Assembly (NCBI RefSeq): GCF_038070105.1
Contig: NZ_JBBPBZ010000002.1
Span: forward strand, 860,501 to 924,500
Direction of reading: 5' to 3'
Length of the DNA stretch: 64,000 nucleotides
Source of the DNA: Methylocystis sp. IM3
GTDB lineage: Bacteria > Pseudomonadota > Alphaproteobacteria > Rhizobiales > Beijerinckiaceae
A model generated the notes under the pieces. That model did not search any database and was not told the origin of the DNA. It was given only the letters and a program-made list of their open reading frames with translations. Position numbers and translations under genes: made by a program. Shown here one piece after another: positions 17,630 through 26,310 of this stretch. The number at the start of each line of letters is the position of its first letter. Position 1 is the first letter of the stretch.

Positions 17630-18157
17630 ATGAAACGCCTTACCCTCTGCGCCCTCGCGGCGCTCATGCTCGCCGGGGCCGCCGAAGCCAAGGGTCGTTC
17701 GGGCGGCGTTCTGCCCGGCGCCACGGCCAAGGACCCGCTCAACATCGACGCGGGCAAGCTCGATTATTTCGATCAGGACCAGAAGCTCGTCTATTCGGGC
17801 AGCGTCATCGTCACGAACGGGCCGTCGACCCTCAAGGCGTCGCGCCTCACCATTTTCCTTGAGGGCAAGGGCGCTCCCGACGCGGGGGCCAGCAATGACC
17901 GCGTCAGGCACATCGACGCCGACGGGCCGGTGACGCTCGTCTCCAAGGACCAGATCGGCACGGGCGATCGCGGCAGCTACGACAAGGCCGACAACAAGGT
18001 CTATCTGACCGGCAATGTGACCCTGACTCAGGGCGACAATATCGTGAAGGGCGACCGGCTGGTCTATGACGTGACGAGCGGCGTCGCCACGGTTCAGGGC
18101 GGCGGCGGGCAGGGGAGCGGCCGCGTGCGGTCGACCTTCACGCCGAAAGGCCAGTAG
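17630..18157 (+). CDS. lptA: LPS transport periplasmic protein LptA
   Basis: LptA forms the periplasmic bridge for lipopolysaccharide between LptC and LptD. ATG 17630 gives a signal peptide (MKRLTLCALAALMLAGAAEA) and a 175-residue OstA-like beta-jellyroll protein; PLNIDAGKLDYFDQDQKLVY and NKVYLTGNVTLTQGDNIVKG are characteristic. GTG 17618, overlapping the lptC stop, is an alternative start. The usual next gene lptB is missing: the following DNA carries a convergent minus-strand gene after 57 bp. Confidence 0.92.
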   Translation: MKRLTLCALAALMLAGAAEAKGRSGGVLPGATAKDPLNIDAGKLDYFDQDQKLVYSGSVIVTNGPSTLKASRLTIFLEGKGAPDAGASNDRVRHIDADGPVTLVSKDQIGTGDRGSYDKADNKVYLTGNVTLTQGDNIVKGDRLVYDVTSGVATVQGGGGQGSGRVRSTFTPKGQ

Positions 18158-18214
18158 ACGCGCCCAGCAGGCGCTCATCGCGCAGCAGAGCCCGGCGCGC
18201 GCCAAGGCGCCGCC

Positions 18215-18712
18215 TCATTCGGAGTCGAGCGGCTCCGTGTGGAGAAGGTCGAGCATGCCGCGCCGCTTGGCTTCGTAATAATAGCCGCCGGCATAAAGCT
18301 TGATCGCGCGCGCTTCATTGCCGCCCGACAGCTTGTAGGCGTTGGCGAGATAGGGCACCGCATAGGTGAGATTGGTCTTCGCGTCGAGCAGCCCGCTCGC
18401 TGGACCCTTGTAGCCCATGTGCTTCGCCGTATCGTGGCGGATCTGCATCAGACCCCAATAAGGGCCATGGTGAGCGGTGGGATTGTAATTGCTCTCCCGC
18501 CGAACCGAACGGTGAATGAGCGACTCGGGGATATCGTAAAGGCGGGCGAAACGCGCAATGTGCGAATGAAGCCCCGTCTTGTCGGCGACGGGTTCGTCGC
18601 TGCGCGGCTCATTGACATAAGATTCGGGGGCCGAGGCGACCGGCGACTCCGTTGCAGCGCATCCGGCGAGAGCGAGAGCCGCCAAACCCGCGGCGCAAGC
18701 GGTTGATTTCAT
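18215..18712 (-). CDS. SLT-domain lytic transglycosylase, lipoprotein
   Basis: The 165-residue product has a lipoprotein signal peptide with the lipobox LAGC (Cys near residue 18), then an SLT domain. The catalytic glutamate is in LIHRSVRRESNYNPTAHH, and GLMQIRHDTAKHMGY and YAVPYLANAYKLSGGNEARAIKLYAGGYY are the other Slt70-type motifs. It probably sits in the outer or inner membrane facing the periplasm and cuts peptidoglycan strands. It converges on lptA. Small SLT lipoproteins of this kind are common in Rhizobiales. Confidence 0.92.
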   Translation of the reverse strand: MKSTACAAGLAALALAGCAATESPVASAPESYVNEPRSDEPVADKTGLHSHIARFARLYDIPESLIHRSVRRESNYNPTAHHGPYWGLMQIRHDTAKHMGYKGPASGLLDAKTNLTYAVPYLANAYKLSGGNEARAIKLYAGGYYYEAKRRGMLDLLHTEPLDSE

Positions 18713-18937
18713 GATCTGATATTTTCCCCTCGAAACGCCGCTTCATTAACCCCTGTAAGTCGCCACGACGAGATGGCGAAATCGTGGCAGGAACGCAGCC
18801 CGGCTGCGGCGTCGGGGCTGCCTGCTATGCGCCAGCGCACGCGGAGGCAATGAATGAAGCGTTGATATTTCCTCTGTTGCTTCAAGGGATTGCGGGCGAT
18901 CGGGGCCTTGATTTCAGGATTTTTTTGAACGCGTAGG

Positions 18938-18967
18938 CCCGGCCGCGAACAGCGGCCGGGTTTTTTT
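18938..18967 (+). terminator. Strong intrinsic terminator with no assigned upstream gene
   Basis: A perfect nine-base stem (CCCGGCCGC/GCGGCCGGG) with a five-base loop is followed by seven T on the plus strand. On the minus side the flank has no T-run, so it ends rightward transcription. The nearest plus-strand gene upstream is lptA, 780 bp away beyond an opposing gene. It may therefore end a small RNA encoded in 18713-18937. Confidence 0.8.
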
Positions 18968-19002
18968 GTTGAAAACCCGTGAGCTGAAGGAAATGGCGGC
19001 CG

Positions 19003-19290
19003 ATGGCGCGCAAGGCTCGAAAAGACGCCTGCTGGTCGCAGGAGGTCACGCGGGAGAGCCATGCGCTCGACCTCGAGGCGGGCGTCTTCACCTGGGACGA
19101 TCCGAAACGAATCGCGCTCTCGCTCAAACGCTCGGCCGAAGCGAGCGAACGCCGCAAGGCGACGCCGTTTCGCTCCGCCATGTCCATGCTCACCTTCTAC
19201 ATCAATCGCGCAGGGCGCGATTTGCCCCGAGAGCGCCGCCGGGTGCTGGAAGAAGCGAAGGACGAGCTCCGCAAGGCCTTCGGGCGTTGA
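19003..19290 (+). CDS. DUF3175 domain protein
   Basis: The 95-residue protein matches DUF3175 over its full length: W-S-x-E-V-T, ALDLEAGVFTWDDPKRIALSLK, and PFRSAMSMLTFYINRAGRDL followed by an RRVLEEAKDELR helix. It is basic, soluble and of unknown function. It starts 36 bp after the orphan terminator, so it probably has its own promoter or depends on readthrough. Confidence 0.9.
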   Translation: MARKARKDACWSQEVTRESHALDLEAGVFTWDDPKRIALSLKRSAEASERRKATPFRSAMSMLTFYINRAGRDLPRERRRVLEEAKDELRKAFGR

Positions 19291-19310
19291 AGGGGGCTGC
19301 GATGCCCCTT

Positions 19311-19341
19311 CGTCATGGCCGGCTTGTCCCGGCCATCCACG
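19311..19341. repeat. Dispersed palindromic repeat, single copy
   Basis: CGTCATGGCCGG-CTTGT-CCCGGCCATCCACG is an imperfect palindrome in the DUF3175/ettA spacer. Two further copies in opposite orientation lie at 28901-28977. This is REP-like intergenic DNA. Confidence 0.7.
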
Positions 19342-19469
19342 CGGGACCATTGCCGGGAACGCGCCGTGGGCGCCCGGCTCGAGGCCGGGCTTGACGGGGC
19401 GCGGGGCTCGTCACCCATTCCGCGCAAGGCGGAGGGAGACGCTCGCGAGCGACAGCGTCTATCCGTCGA

Positions 19470-21122
19470 TCAGCGCGCGAACTTCTTGTATTTCAGCCGG
19501 TGCGGAATGACGCTGTCGACGCCGAGGCGGCGCTTCTTGTCTTCTTCGTATTCCGCGAAATTGCCCTCGAACCATTCGACATGCGAGTCGCCCTCATAGG
19601 CGAGGATATGCGTCGCGATGCGGTCGAGGAAGAAGCGGTCGTGCGAGATGATGACGGCGCAGCCGGCGAAATCCACAAGCGCTTCTTCGAGCGCGCGTAG
19701 CGTTTCGACGTCGAGGTCGTTCGTCGGCTCGTCGAGCAGCAGCACATTGGCCCCGCTCTTGAGCATCTTGGCGAGATGCACGCGATTGCGCTCGCCGCCC
19801 GAAAGCTGGCCGACCTTCTTCTGCTGATCCGCGCCCTTGAAGTTGAAGGCCGAGCAATAGGCGCGCGAATTGATCTCGCGCTTGCCGAGATAGATCACGT
19901 CATTGCCCTCCGAGATTTCCTCCCAGACGGTCTTGTTGGCGTGAAGCGCGTCGCGCGATTGATCGACATAGCCGAGCTGCACGCTCTCGCCGATGGCGAT
20001 CGTCCCCTTGTCCGGCGTCTCCTGCCCGGTGATCATGCGAAACAGCGTGGTCTTGCCCGCGCCGTTCGGCCCGATCACGCCGACAATGCCGCCGGGCGGC
20101 AGCTTGAAGGAAAGATCGTCGATCAGCAGCGTGTCGCCGAAGCCCTTGGCGATGTGTTCGAAGTCGATGACATTGGCGCCGAGGCGCTCCGCCACGGGAA
20201 TGATGATCTGCGCGGTCGTCGGCGCCTTGTCGTTCTGCTTGGCGACGAGCTCTTCGTAACGCTGAATGCGGGCCTTGCTCTTCGCCTGGCGCGCCTTGGG
20301 CGAGGCGGCGATCCATTCGCTTTCGGCTTCGAGCGCGCGCTGGCGGGCCTTGTCTTCCGACGCCTCCTGCATCAGGCGCTTCTGTTTCTGCTTCAGCCAG
20401 CTCGTGTAATTGCCCTCATAGGGAATGCCGCGGCCGCGATCGAGCTCCAGAATCCAGCCGGTGACATTGTCGAGGAAGTAGCGGTCGTGGGTGACGATCA
20501 GGATCGCGCCCGGATAGTTGCGCAAATGGCCTTCGAGCCAGTTCACCGTCTCGGCGTCGAGATGGTTCGTCGGCTCGTCGAGCAGCAGCATCTCGGGCTG
20601 TTCGAGCAGCAGCTTGCAGAGCGCCACGCGGCGCCGCTCGCCGCCGGAAAGTTTCGTCACGTCGGCGTCGTCGGGCGGACAGCCGAGCGCGTCCATGGCC
20701 TGATCGACCTGGCTGTCGAGATCCCACAGGCCCTTGGCCTCGATCTCGTCCTGCAGCTTCGTCATTTCATCGGCGGTCTCGTCGGAGTAGTTCATGGCGA
20801 GATCATTGTAGCGGTCGAGGATCGCCTTCTTCCCGGCGACGCCGAGCATGACGTTCTCACGCACGTTCAGCGCCGGATCGAGCTGCGGCTCCTGCGGCAG
20901 ATAGCCGACCTTCGCCCCTTCCGCGACGAAGCCCTCGCCGGTGAACTCCTTGTCGATGCCGGCCATGATGCGCAGCAGCGTGGACTTACCCGCGCCATTG
21001 ACGCCGAGCACTCCGATCTTGGCGTCCGGGTAGAAGGAGAGGTGGATGTTGTCGAGGACCTTCTTGCCGCCCGGATAGGTCTTGGTGAGGCCCTGCATGT
21101 GATAGATGAACTGGCGCGCCAT
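19470..21122 (-). CDS. ettA: Energy-dependent translational throttle protein EttA (ABC-F ATPase)
   Basis: EttA binds the ribosomal E site and gates the first elongation steps according to the ATP/ADP ratio. The 550-residue product has two ABC domains. Walker A motifs are [13 protein letters not shown] (about residue 40) and [13 protein letters not shown], and the signatures are [13 protein letters not shown] and [13 protein letters not shown], each followed by [11 protein letters not shown] or [11 protein letters not shown]. The linker region near residues 240-290 contains the tRNA-interacting PtIM element. There are no membrane segments, as expected of ABC-F. It is divergent from purD and appears monocistronic. 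Confidence 0.97.
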   Translation of the reverse strand: MARQFIYHMQGLTKTYPGGKKVLDNIHLSFYPDAKIGVLGVNGAGKSTLLRIMAGIDKEFTGEGFVAEGAKVGYLPQEPQLDPALNVRENVMLGVAGKKAILDRYNDLAMNYSDETADEMTKLQDEIEAKGLWDLDSQVDQAMDALGCPPDDADVTKLSGGERRRVALCKLLLEQPEMLLLDEPTNHLDAETVNWLEGHLRNYPGAILIVTHDRYFLDNVTGWILELDRGRGIPYEGNYTSWLKQKQKRLMQEASEDKARQRALEAESEWIAASPKARQAKSKARIQRYEELVAKQNDKAPTTAQIIIPVAERLGANVIDFEHIAKGFGDTLLIDDLSFKLPPGGIVGVIGPNGAGKTTLFRMITGQETPDKGTIAIGESVQLGYVDQSRDALHANKTVWEEISEGNDVIYLGKREINSRAYCSAFNFKGADQQKKVGQLSGGERNRVHLAKMLKSGANVLLLDEPTNDLDVETLRALEEALVDFAGCAVIISHDRFFLDRIATHILAYEGDSHVEWFEGNFAEYEEDKKRRLGVDSVIPHRLKYKKFAR

Positions 21123-21273
21123 CGGCTCCGTCTCGGGTTTCTGCGGGAATCTTGGGCCGTGTTTAGAGCATTTGCGGCAGGGGAGGGAAGCGGTTTCCTT
21201 TTTGGCCCAAAGCGCGCTAATTCCCCCTCTTCCCGCGCGCGGGGCTTAAAAAGGAAGGCCGGGGCCTCTCACC

Positions 21274-22548
21274 ATGAACGTGCTTCTCATCGGATCGGGC
21301 GGGCGCGAATGCGCCATCGCCAATGCGCTGGCCAAAAGCCCGCTTCTCACGCGGCTTTATGTGGCGCCGGGCAATCCCGGGACCGAGCAGGCGGAGAATG
21401 TCGATCTCGACGCCTCGGATCACGGCGCGGTCACGCGCTTCTGCAAGGACATGGGCGTCGCCCTCGTGGTCGTCGGACCCGAGCAGCCGCTGATCGGCGG
21501 CCTCGTCGATGCATTGGACCGCGCCGGGGTTCTGGCCTTCGGGCCGACGCAGGCGGCGGCGCAGCTCGAGGGCTCCAAGGGGTTCACAAAGGATCTTTGC
21601 CGGGACTACGGGATCCCCACCGCCGCCTATGAACGTTTCTCCGACAAGGCCGGCGCCCTCGCTCACGTGCGGGAAAAGGGCGCCCCGATCGTGGTGAAGG
21701 CGGATGGGCTCGCGGCCGGCAAGGGCGTCGTCGTGGCGACGACGCTGGAGGAGGCCGAGCGCGCGGTGGAGGCGATGTTCGCGGGGCTCTTCGGCCAGTC
21801 GGGCGCGGAAGTGGTGATCGAGGAATGCCTCGAAGGCGAGGAAGCGTCCTTCTTCGCCATCTGCGATGGGGAGCGGGCCGTTCCCTTCGCCACGGCGCAG
21901 GATCACAAGCGCGTCGGCGACGGCGACACAGGGCCGAACACCGGCGGCATGGGCGCCTATTCGCCGGCTTCCGTCGTGACGCCGGAGATCGAGGCGCGCG
22001 TGATGGCCGAGATCATCGAGCCGACGATGCGCGCGATGCGGGAGAAGGGCGCGCCTTTCAAGGGCGTGCTCTACGCCGGGCTGATGCTGACGAAGGATGG
22101 CCCCAAGCTCATCGAATACAACAACCGCTTCGGCGACCCCGAGGCGCAGGTCATCCTGCCGCGTCTGGAGGACGATCTGCTCGCCCTCATGCTCGCGGCG
22201 GCGCGCGGGGCGCTCGACGAAACGCGCCCGCGTTTTTCCAACCAGGTCGCCCTGACGGTGGTGCTTGCGGCGAAGGGCTACCCCGGAACGCCGCTGACTG
22301 GGTCCGAGATCAAGGGCGTCGCGCAGGCGGAGGCGCTGCCGGATGTGATCGTCACCCACGCCGGCACGCGGCGGGAGGGCGCGCGCCTTCTGGCGGCGGG
22401 CGGACGCGTGCTGAATGTGACGGCGCTCGGCGCCAGCGTCGCCGAGGCGCAGGCGAAAGCCTACACGGCCGTCGACGCCATCGACTGGCCGGGAGGATTC
22501 TGCCGGCGGGACATCGGCTGGCGGGAGGCCGCGCGCGAGCGCGGCTGA
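21274..22548 (+). CDS. purD: Phosphoribosylamine-glycine ligase
   Basis: PurD joins glycine to 5-phosphoribosylamine in the second step of purine synthesis. The 424-residue sequence has the N-terminal [19 protein letters not shown] motif, the ATP-grasp core ([48 protein letters not shown]) and the metal-binding [19 protein letters not shown]. The length is standard for the family. It stands alone between ettA and typA. Confidence 0.98.
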   Translation: MNVLLIGSGGRECAIANALAKSPLLTRLYVAPGNPGTEQAENVDLDASDHGAVTRFCKDMGVALVVVGPEQPLIGGLVDALDRAGVLAFGPTQAAAQLEGSKGFTKDLCRDYGIPTAAYERFSDKAGALAHVREKGAPIVVKADGLAAGKGVVVATTLEEAERAVEAMFAGLFGQSGAEVVIEECLEGEEASFFAICDGERAVPFATAQDHKRVGDGDTGPNTGGMGAYSPASVVTPEIEARVMAEIIEPTMRAMREKGAPFKGVLYAGLMLTKDGPKLIEYNNRFGDPEAQVILPRLEDDLLALMLAAARGALDETRPRFSNQVALTVVLAAKGYPGTPLTGSEIKGVAQAEALPDVIVTHAGTRREGARLLAAGGRVLNVTALGASVAEAQAKAYTAVDAIDWPGGFCRRDIGWREAARERG

Positions 22549-22608
22549 GCATCGCGCCCAGCCAACCCCCCCACCCGACCCCGCTTCGCGGGGCCACCCT
22601 CCCCACGA

Positions 22609-22656
22609 GGGGGAGGGATTTGCTGGGGGAGGGATTTGCTGGGGGAGGGATTTGCT
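22609..22656 (+). repeat. Three perfect tandem copies of a 16-bp unit
   Basis: The unit GGGGGAGGGATTTGCT is repeated at 22609, 22625 and 22641 without mismatch, in the purD/typA convergent spacer. A REP-like palindrome (ACCCCGC-TTC-GCGGGG) lies just before it at about 22578-22593. It looks like a small slippage array. Confidence 0.9.
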
Positions 22657-22698
22657 GGCTCCCTCGGCCAGAGCGCGGGGGAGACCCCGCAGCCCCCC

Positions 22699-24519
22699 TT
22701 ACGCCACCAGCGCGGCCTTGCCCTTCGCCTTCTTGCGGTCGTTGGGGTCGAGGATCGCCTTGCGCAGGCGGATCGACTTCGGCGTCACTTCGACGAGTTC
22801 GTCGTCCTCGATATAGGCGAGCGCCCGCTCCAGCGTCATCTTGATCGGCGGGGTGAGGCGCACGGCCTCGTCCTTGCCGGCGGCGCGGATGTTGGTGAGC
22901 TGCTTGCCCTTGAGCACATTGATCTCGAGATCATTGTCGCGCGTGTGCTCGCCGACGATCATGCCGCGATAGACCTTCCAGCCCGGCTCGATCATCATGG
23001 GCCCGCGATCTTCGAGCTTCCACATGGCGTAGGCGACCGCCTCGCCCTGATCGTTGGAGATCAGCACGCCATTCCGCCGCCCCTGAATCTCGCCCTTGAA
23101 GGGCGCATAGGAGTGGAACAGGCGGTTCATGATCGCCGTGCCGCGGGTGTCGGTCAGCAGCTCGCCCTGATAGCCGATGAGGCCGCGCGTCGGGGCGTGG
23201 AAGACGAGACGCAGGCGATTGCCGCCGGACGGCCGCATCTCGATCATCTCGGCCTTGCGCTCGGACATCTTCTGCACGACGACGCCGGAATGCTCCTCGT
23301 CGACGTCAATGACGACCTCTTCGACGGGCTCCAGAATTTCGCCGTCCTCATCTTTTCGATAGACGACCTTCGGACGCGACACGCCGAGCTCGAAGCCCTC
23401 GCGGCGCATGGTCTCGATCAGGATCGCAAGCTGCAATTCGCCGCGGCCCGAGACGATGAAGGCGTCGCCCATCGGCGCGTCCTCGACGCGCAGCGCCACA
23501 TTGCCCTCGGCCTCCTTGAAGAGGCGCGCGCGGATCATGCGGCTCGTGACCTTGTCGCCCTCCGTGCCCGCGAGCGGGCTGTCGTTGACGAGGAAGGTCA
23601 TGGAGAGCGTCGGCGGGTCGATCGGCTGCGCCTGCAGGGGCTCGCTCACCTCGAGCGCGCAAAGCGTGTCGGCGACGTTGAACTGCTCCAGGCCCGCGAT
23701 GGCGATGATGTCGCCGGCCTCGGCCTCCTCGATCGGCTGGCGCTCGATGCCGCGAAAGGCCAGAATCTTCGAGACCCGGCCCTGTTCGACGATCTTGCCC
23801 GCGCGGTCGAGCACCTTCACCGGCTGGTTGGGCTTCACGACTCCCGAGAAGACCCGGCCCGTGATGATGCGGCCGAGATAGGGATTGGCCTCGAGCAGCG
23901 TGCCGAGCATACGGAAGCCGCCGTCCTCGACCTTGGGCTGCGGCACGTGCTTGACCACGAGATCGAAGAGCGGGGCCATGTCGTCCTTGGGGCCGTCCGG
24001 CTCCTCGGCCATCCAGCCCTGCTTGGCCGAGCCGTAGATGATCGGGAAATCGAGCTGCTCGTCGGTCGCGTCGAGCGCGGCGAAAAGGTCGAAAACCTCG
24101 TTGACGACTTCCTGCACGCGGGCGTCGGGCTTGTCGACCTTGTTGACGCAGACGATCGGCTTCAGCCCGATCTTGAGCGCTTTGCCGACAACGAATTTCG
24201 TCTGCGGCATCGGGCCTTCCGCCGCGTCGACGAGCACGATGGCGCCGTCCACCATGGAGAGGATGCGCTCGACCTCGCCGCCAAAATCGGCGTGGCCGGG
24301 GGTGTCGACGATGTTGATGCGGATATCCTTCCAGACGACCGAGGTCGCCTTGGCGAGGATGGTGATCCCGCGCTCCTTTTCGAGATCGTTCGAGTCCATC
24401 ACGCGCTCGGCGACGCGCTGGTTCTCGCGGAAGGCGCCCGACTGACGCAGGAGGCAGTCGACGAGAGTAGTCTTGCCATGGTCGACGTGGGCGATGATGG
24501 CGATGTTGCGCAGCTGCAT
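22699..24519 (-). CDS. typA: Translational GTPase TypA/BipA
   Basis: TypA is an EF-G-like GTPase that binds 70S ribosomes and supports 50S assembly and growth at low temperature or under stress. In the 606-residue product G1 is AHVDHGKTTL, switch II is DTPGHADFGGEV and G4 is CVNKVDKPDA. The C-terminal TypA-specific domain includes LTDTRGTAIMNRLFHSY and the conserved GVLISNDQGEAVAYAMWKLE segment. Length is normal. The ATG is followed by the typical MQLRNIAIIAHVDHG. Confidence 0.98.
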   Translation of the reverse strand: MQLRNIAIIAHVDHGKTTLVDCLLRQSGAFRENQRVAERVMDSNDLEKERGITILAKATSVVWKDIRINIVDTPGHADFGGEVERILSMVDGAIVLVDAAEGPMPQTKFVVGKALKIGLKPIVCVNKVDKPDARVQEVVNEVFDLFAALDATDEQLDFPIIYGSAKQGWMAEEPDGPKDDMAPLFDLVVKHVPQPKVEDGGFRMLGTLLEANPYLGRIITGRVFSGVVKPNQPVKVLDRAGKIVEQGRVSKILAFRGIERQPIEEAEAGDIIAIAGLEQFNVADTLCALEVSEPLQAQPIDPPTLSMTFLVNDSPLAGTEGDKVTSRMIRARLFKEAEGNVALRVEDAPMGDAFIVSGRGELQLAILIETMRREGFELGVSRPKVVYRKDEDGEILEPVEEVVIDVDEEHSGVVVQKMSERKAEMIEMRPSGGNRLRLVFHAPTRGLIGYQGELLTDTRGTAIMNRLFHSYAPFKGEIQGRRNGVLISNDQGEAVAYAMWKLEDRGPMMIEPGWKVYRGMIVGEHTRDNDLEINVLKGKQLTNIRAAGKDEAVRLTPPIKMTLERALAYIEDDELVEVTPKSIRLRKAILDPNDRKKAKGKAALVA

Positions 24520-24874
24520 GGAACCGGCCGTTTAAAACAGCCGCGACCCGTTCCGACGGCCCGCTTGGCCCGGACGCTCTGAGGCGGCTTTTTTGTTGCG
24601 ATGCGGCGCGTTTTACAGGAGCGACGGGGGAAAGGGAATAGAAAAGGCGGGTTTCCGGGGCGGAGACGCGGTCCTGAGCGGCGCGGCCCCCCGCCCCTAC
24701 CCCTCCCCGCCGCAAGCGGGGGAGGGAGAGATCATCACGCAGCGACGTCCCCGTCTCCGTCGAGCCTAAGCCCGGGCCGCTATCTCCTTCCCCCGCGAAG
24801 CGGCGGGGAGGGGTAGGGGTGGGGGGCTAAGCCGCAATGACGCTTTCTCTTCGCTAAAGCTCCATCAATTTTTC
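24520..24874. other. 355-bp intergenic region with repeats and a terminator-like hairpin
   Basis: No gene is seen between typA and the TPM gene. On the plus strand AGCCGC (24539-24544) can pair with GCGGCT (24584-24589), which is followed by a T-run; this could be an antisense or chance terminator in the typA leader. The right half holds a 20-bp inverted repeat described separately. Confidence 0.5.
24694..24819. repeat. Perfect 20-bp inverted repeat with 86-bp spacer (REPIN-like)
   Basis: The left arm CCCCTACCCCTCCCCGCCGC (24694-24713) is the exact reverse complement of the right arm at 24800-24819. Next to each arm lie inner hairpins (CCCCGCCGCAAGCGGGG and the CCCCCGCGAAGCGGCGGGG type), the pattern of paired REP elements. 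Confidence 0.85.
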
Positions 24875-25483
24875 TCAACTCACGTAAATCCGATCCGGCA
24901 ACTCGTCCCCCTCCGGTCCCGGCGGGGCGACGGGGGCGAGGAGGCGGGCGCATTCCTCGATGGTCGAGACGAACCCCTCGGCGCAGCGCCCCTCCCCCAG
25001 GCAGGCCAGAAGCGGCGCGAGCGCGGCTTTCCATTGGTCGTCGCCGATCTTCCCGTTCAGCCCCTCGTCGGCGATGATCCGGGCGTAACGCTCGGCGAAG
25101 GAGACGAAGATCAGGACGCCGGTGCGGCTCCGAGTCCCCGCGACGCCGCGCAGAAAGAACTGCTCGATGGCGGCGCGTTCGGCGCGGCGCCGTTTCACGA
25201 GGCGGGGCGTCAGCGCGAGGCGGATCGGCGGCCAGGATACGACGAGCGCCGCGAGCATGAAGACGCCGATCTGCGCCCCATAGATCATCCGGGCCGAGAG
25301 GCCCGTGAATACGGCGAGCGGCCAGGGCGTCGCCAGCGCGAAGAAGGCCGCCCAGAGCGGCGGCACATAGGCGTAATCGGAGGAGCGACGCGCCAGCGCG
25401 CAGACGATCTCGCCCGACGTCAGCCGTTCGGCGCGGCCAATGGCGTCGACAATGCGGTCGAGGTCTTCCGTCGTCACCCGCAT
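24875..25483 (-). CDS. TPM-domain membrane protein (second of pair)
   Basis: The 202-residue protein starts MRVTTEDLDRIVDAIGRAERLTSGEIVC, the start of a TPM (YgcG/TLP18.3) domain. It then has two hydrophobic spans (about residues 43-85: PPLWAAFFALATPWPLAVFTG and AQIGVFMLAALVVSW), and the rest of the TPM domain follows, including RTGVLIFVSFAERYARIIADEGL. Its ATG overlaps the upstream stop as TGATG, so it is translationally coupled to the first TPM protein. Function is unknown; plant TLP18.3 acts in photosystem II repair. Confidence 0.88.
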   Translation of the reverse strand: MRVTTEDLDRIVDAIGRAERLTSGEIVCALARRSSDYAYVPPLWAAFFALATPWPLAVFTGLSARMIYGAQIGVFMLAALVVSWPPIRLALTPRLVKRRRAERAAIEQFFLRGVAGTRSRTGVLIFVSFAERYARIIADEGLNGKIGDDQWKAALAPLLACLGEGRCAEGFVSTIEECARLLAPVAPPGPEGDELPDRIYVS

Positions 25484-26307
25484 CACCAGTCTCCCGAGGC
25501 GCCGCCGCCGCCCGAATCGCCGCCGCCGCCGGAAAAGCCGTCGAAACCGCCGCCGCCCCCGCCGTCCCACGAGGAGCCGCCGAAGGAGCCCCCGTCGCCC
25601 CAGCCGCCGCCCGGCGGCAGGAAGATGACCGTCGGCCCGCCGCGGCGGTAGCGCCGGCCCTGGCCGGGGCGGCCGGCGCTGCGCGCCATCATGATGAAGA
25701 TGAAGATGAACAGCGCGAAGATGATGAAAGGGACGATCTCGTCGAAGGGGGTAGGCTGCGGCCGCGCCTTTTTCACCCATTCGGCGGCGTCGCCGCTCAA
25801 AACCTCGATGATCCCGTCGACGCCGCGCTCGATCCCGGCGCCATAGTCGCCCGCCTTGAATTTCGGCGCGACGGCGGTGGCGAGGATGATCTTGGACAGC
25901 GCGTCGGTGAGCGTGCCCTCGAGGCCATAGCCGACCTCGATGCGCATCTTGCGCTCGCTCGGCGCGACAAGGAAAAGGACGCCGTTGTTCTTCTTCGCCT
26001 CGCCGAGCTTCCAGTAACGGAAGAGGCCGTTGGCGTAGGTCTCGATGTCTCCGCCCTCGAGCGAGCGGATGGTCGCGACGACGAGCTGAATGCCGGATTT
26101 GTCTTCGAGATCCTTCAACTTCTTTTGCAGCGTCGCGCGCTCGGCCTCCGGAACGACATTCGCCTGATCGACGACGCGCCCCGTCAGTTCGGGATAGGCG
26201 GGCGCCGCGAACGCGAACGCCGTCAGAAGGATGAAGACGGCGGCAAGGAGGATGCGCGGCGGAAAGGCGTGCAGGCCGGCGGGCCCGTTCGAGCGTTCGG
26301 CGCGCAT
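25483..26307 (-). CDS. TPM-domain protein with glycine-rich C-terminus (YgcG family)
   Basis: The 274-residue protein has a signal peptide (residues about 1-35), a periplasmic TPM domain (LTGRVVDQANVVPEAERATL, GIQLVVATIRSLEG, NNGVLFLVAPSERKMRIEVGYGLEG) and a membrane span (about residues 190-210, FIIFALFIFIFIMMA). The tail is almost all Gly/Ser/Asp/Trp (GGGWGDGGSFGGSSWDGGGG and more), typical of YgcG proteins. It starts three bases after the zur-like stop and is coupled to the second TPM gene, so the three form one operon. Confidence 0.92.
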   Translation of the reverse strand: MRAERSNGPAGLHAFPPRILLAAVFILLTAFAFAAPAYPELTGRVVDQANVVPEAERATLQKKLKDLEDKSGIQLVVATIRSLEGGDIETYANGLFRYWKLGEAKKNNGVLFLVAPSERKMRIEVGYGLEGTLTDALSKIILATAVAPKFKAGDYGAGIERGVDGIIEVLSGDAAEWVKKARPQPTPFDEIVPFIIFALFIFIFIMMARSAGRPGQGRRYRRGGPTVIFLPPGGGWGDGGSFGGSSWDGGGGGGFDGFSGGGGDSGGGGASGDW

Positions 26308-26310
26308 GCG

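Noticed and set aside
18215..19002. tRNA or known structural RNA before the orphan terminator
   Set aside because: No cloverleaf or recognised RNA motif could be seen; only a generic small-RNA hypothesis is kept.
19776..21632. 618-codon plus-strand frame opposite ettA, running into purD
   Set aside because: It is antisense to well-conserved ABC motifs and then overlaps the real purD start out of frame.
22609..22656. Possible CRISPR-like array
   Set aside because: The three units are contiguous with no spacers, and no cas gene is present.
22636..24582. 648-codon plus-strand frame opposite typA
   Set aside because: Shadow frame; typA on the minus strand is unambiguous.
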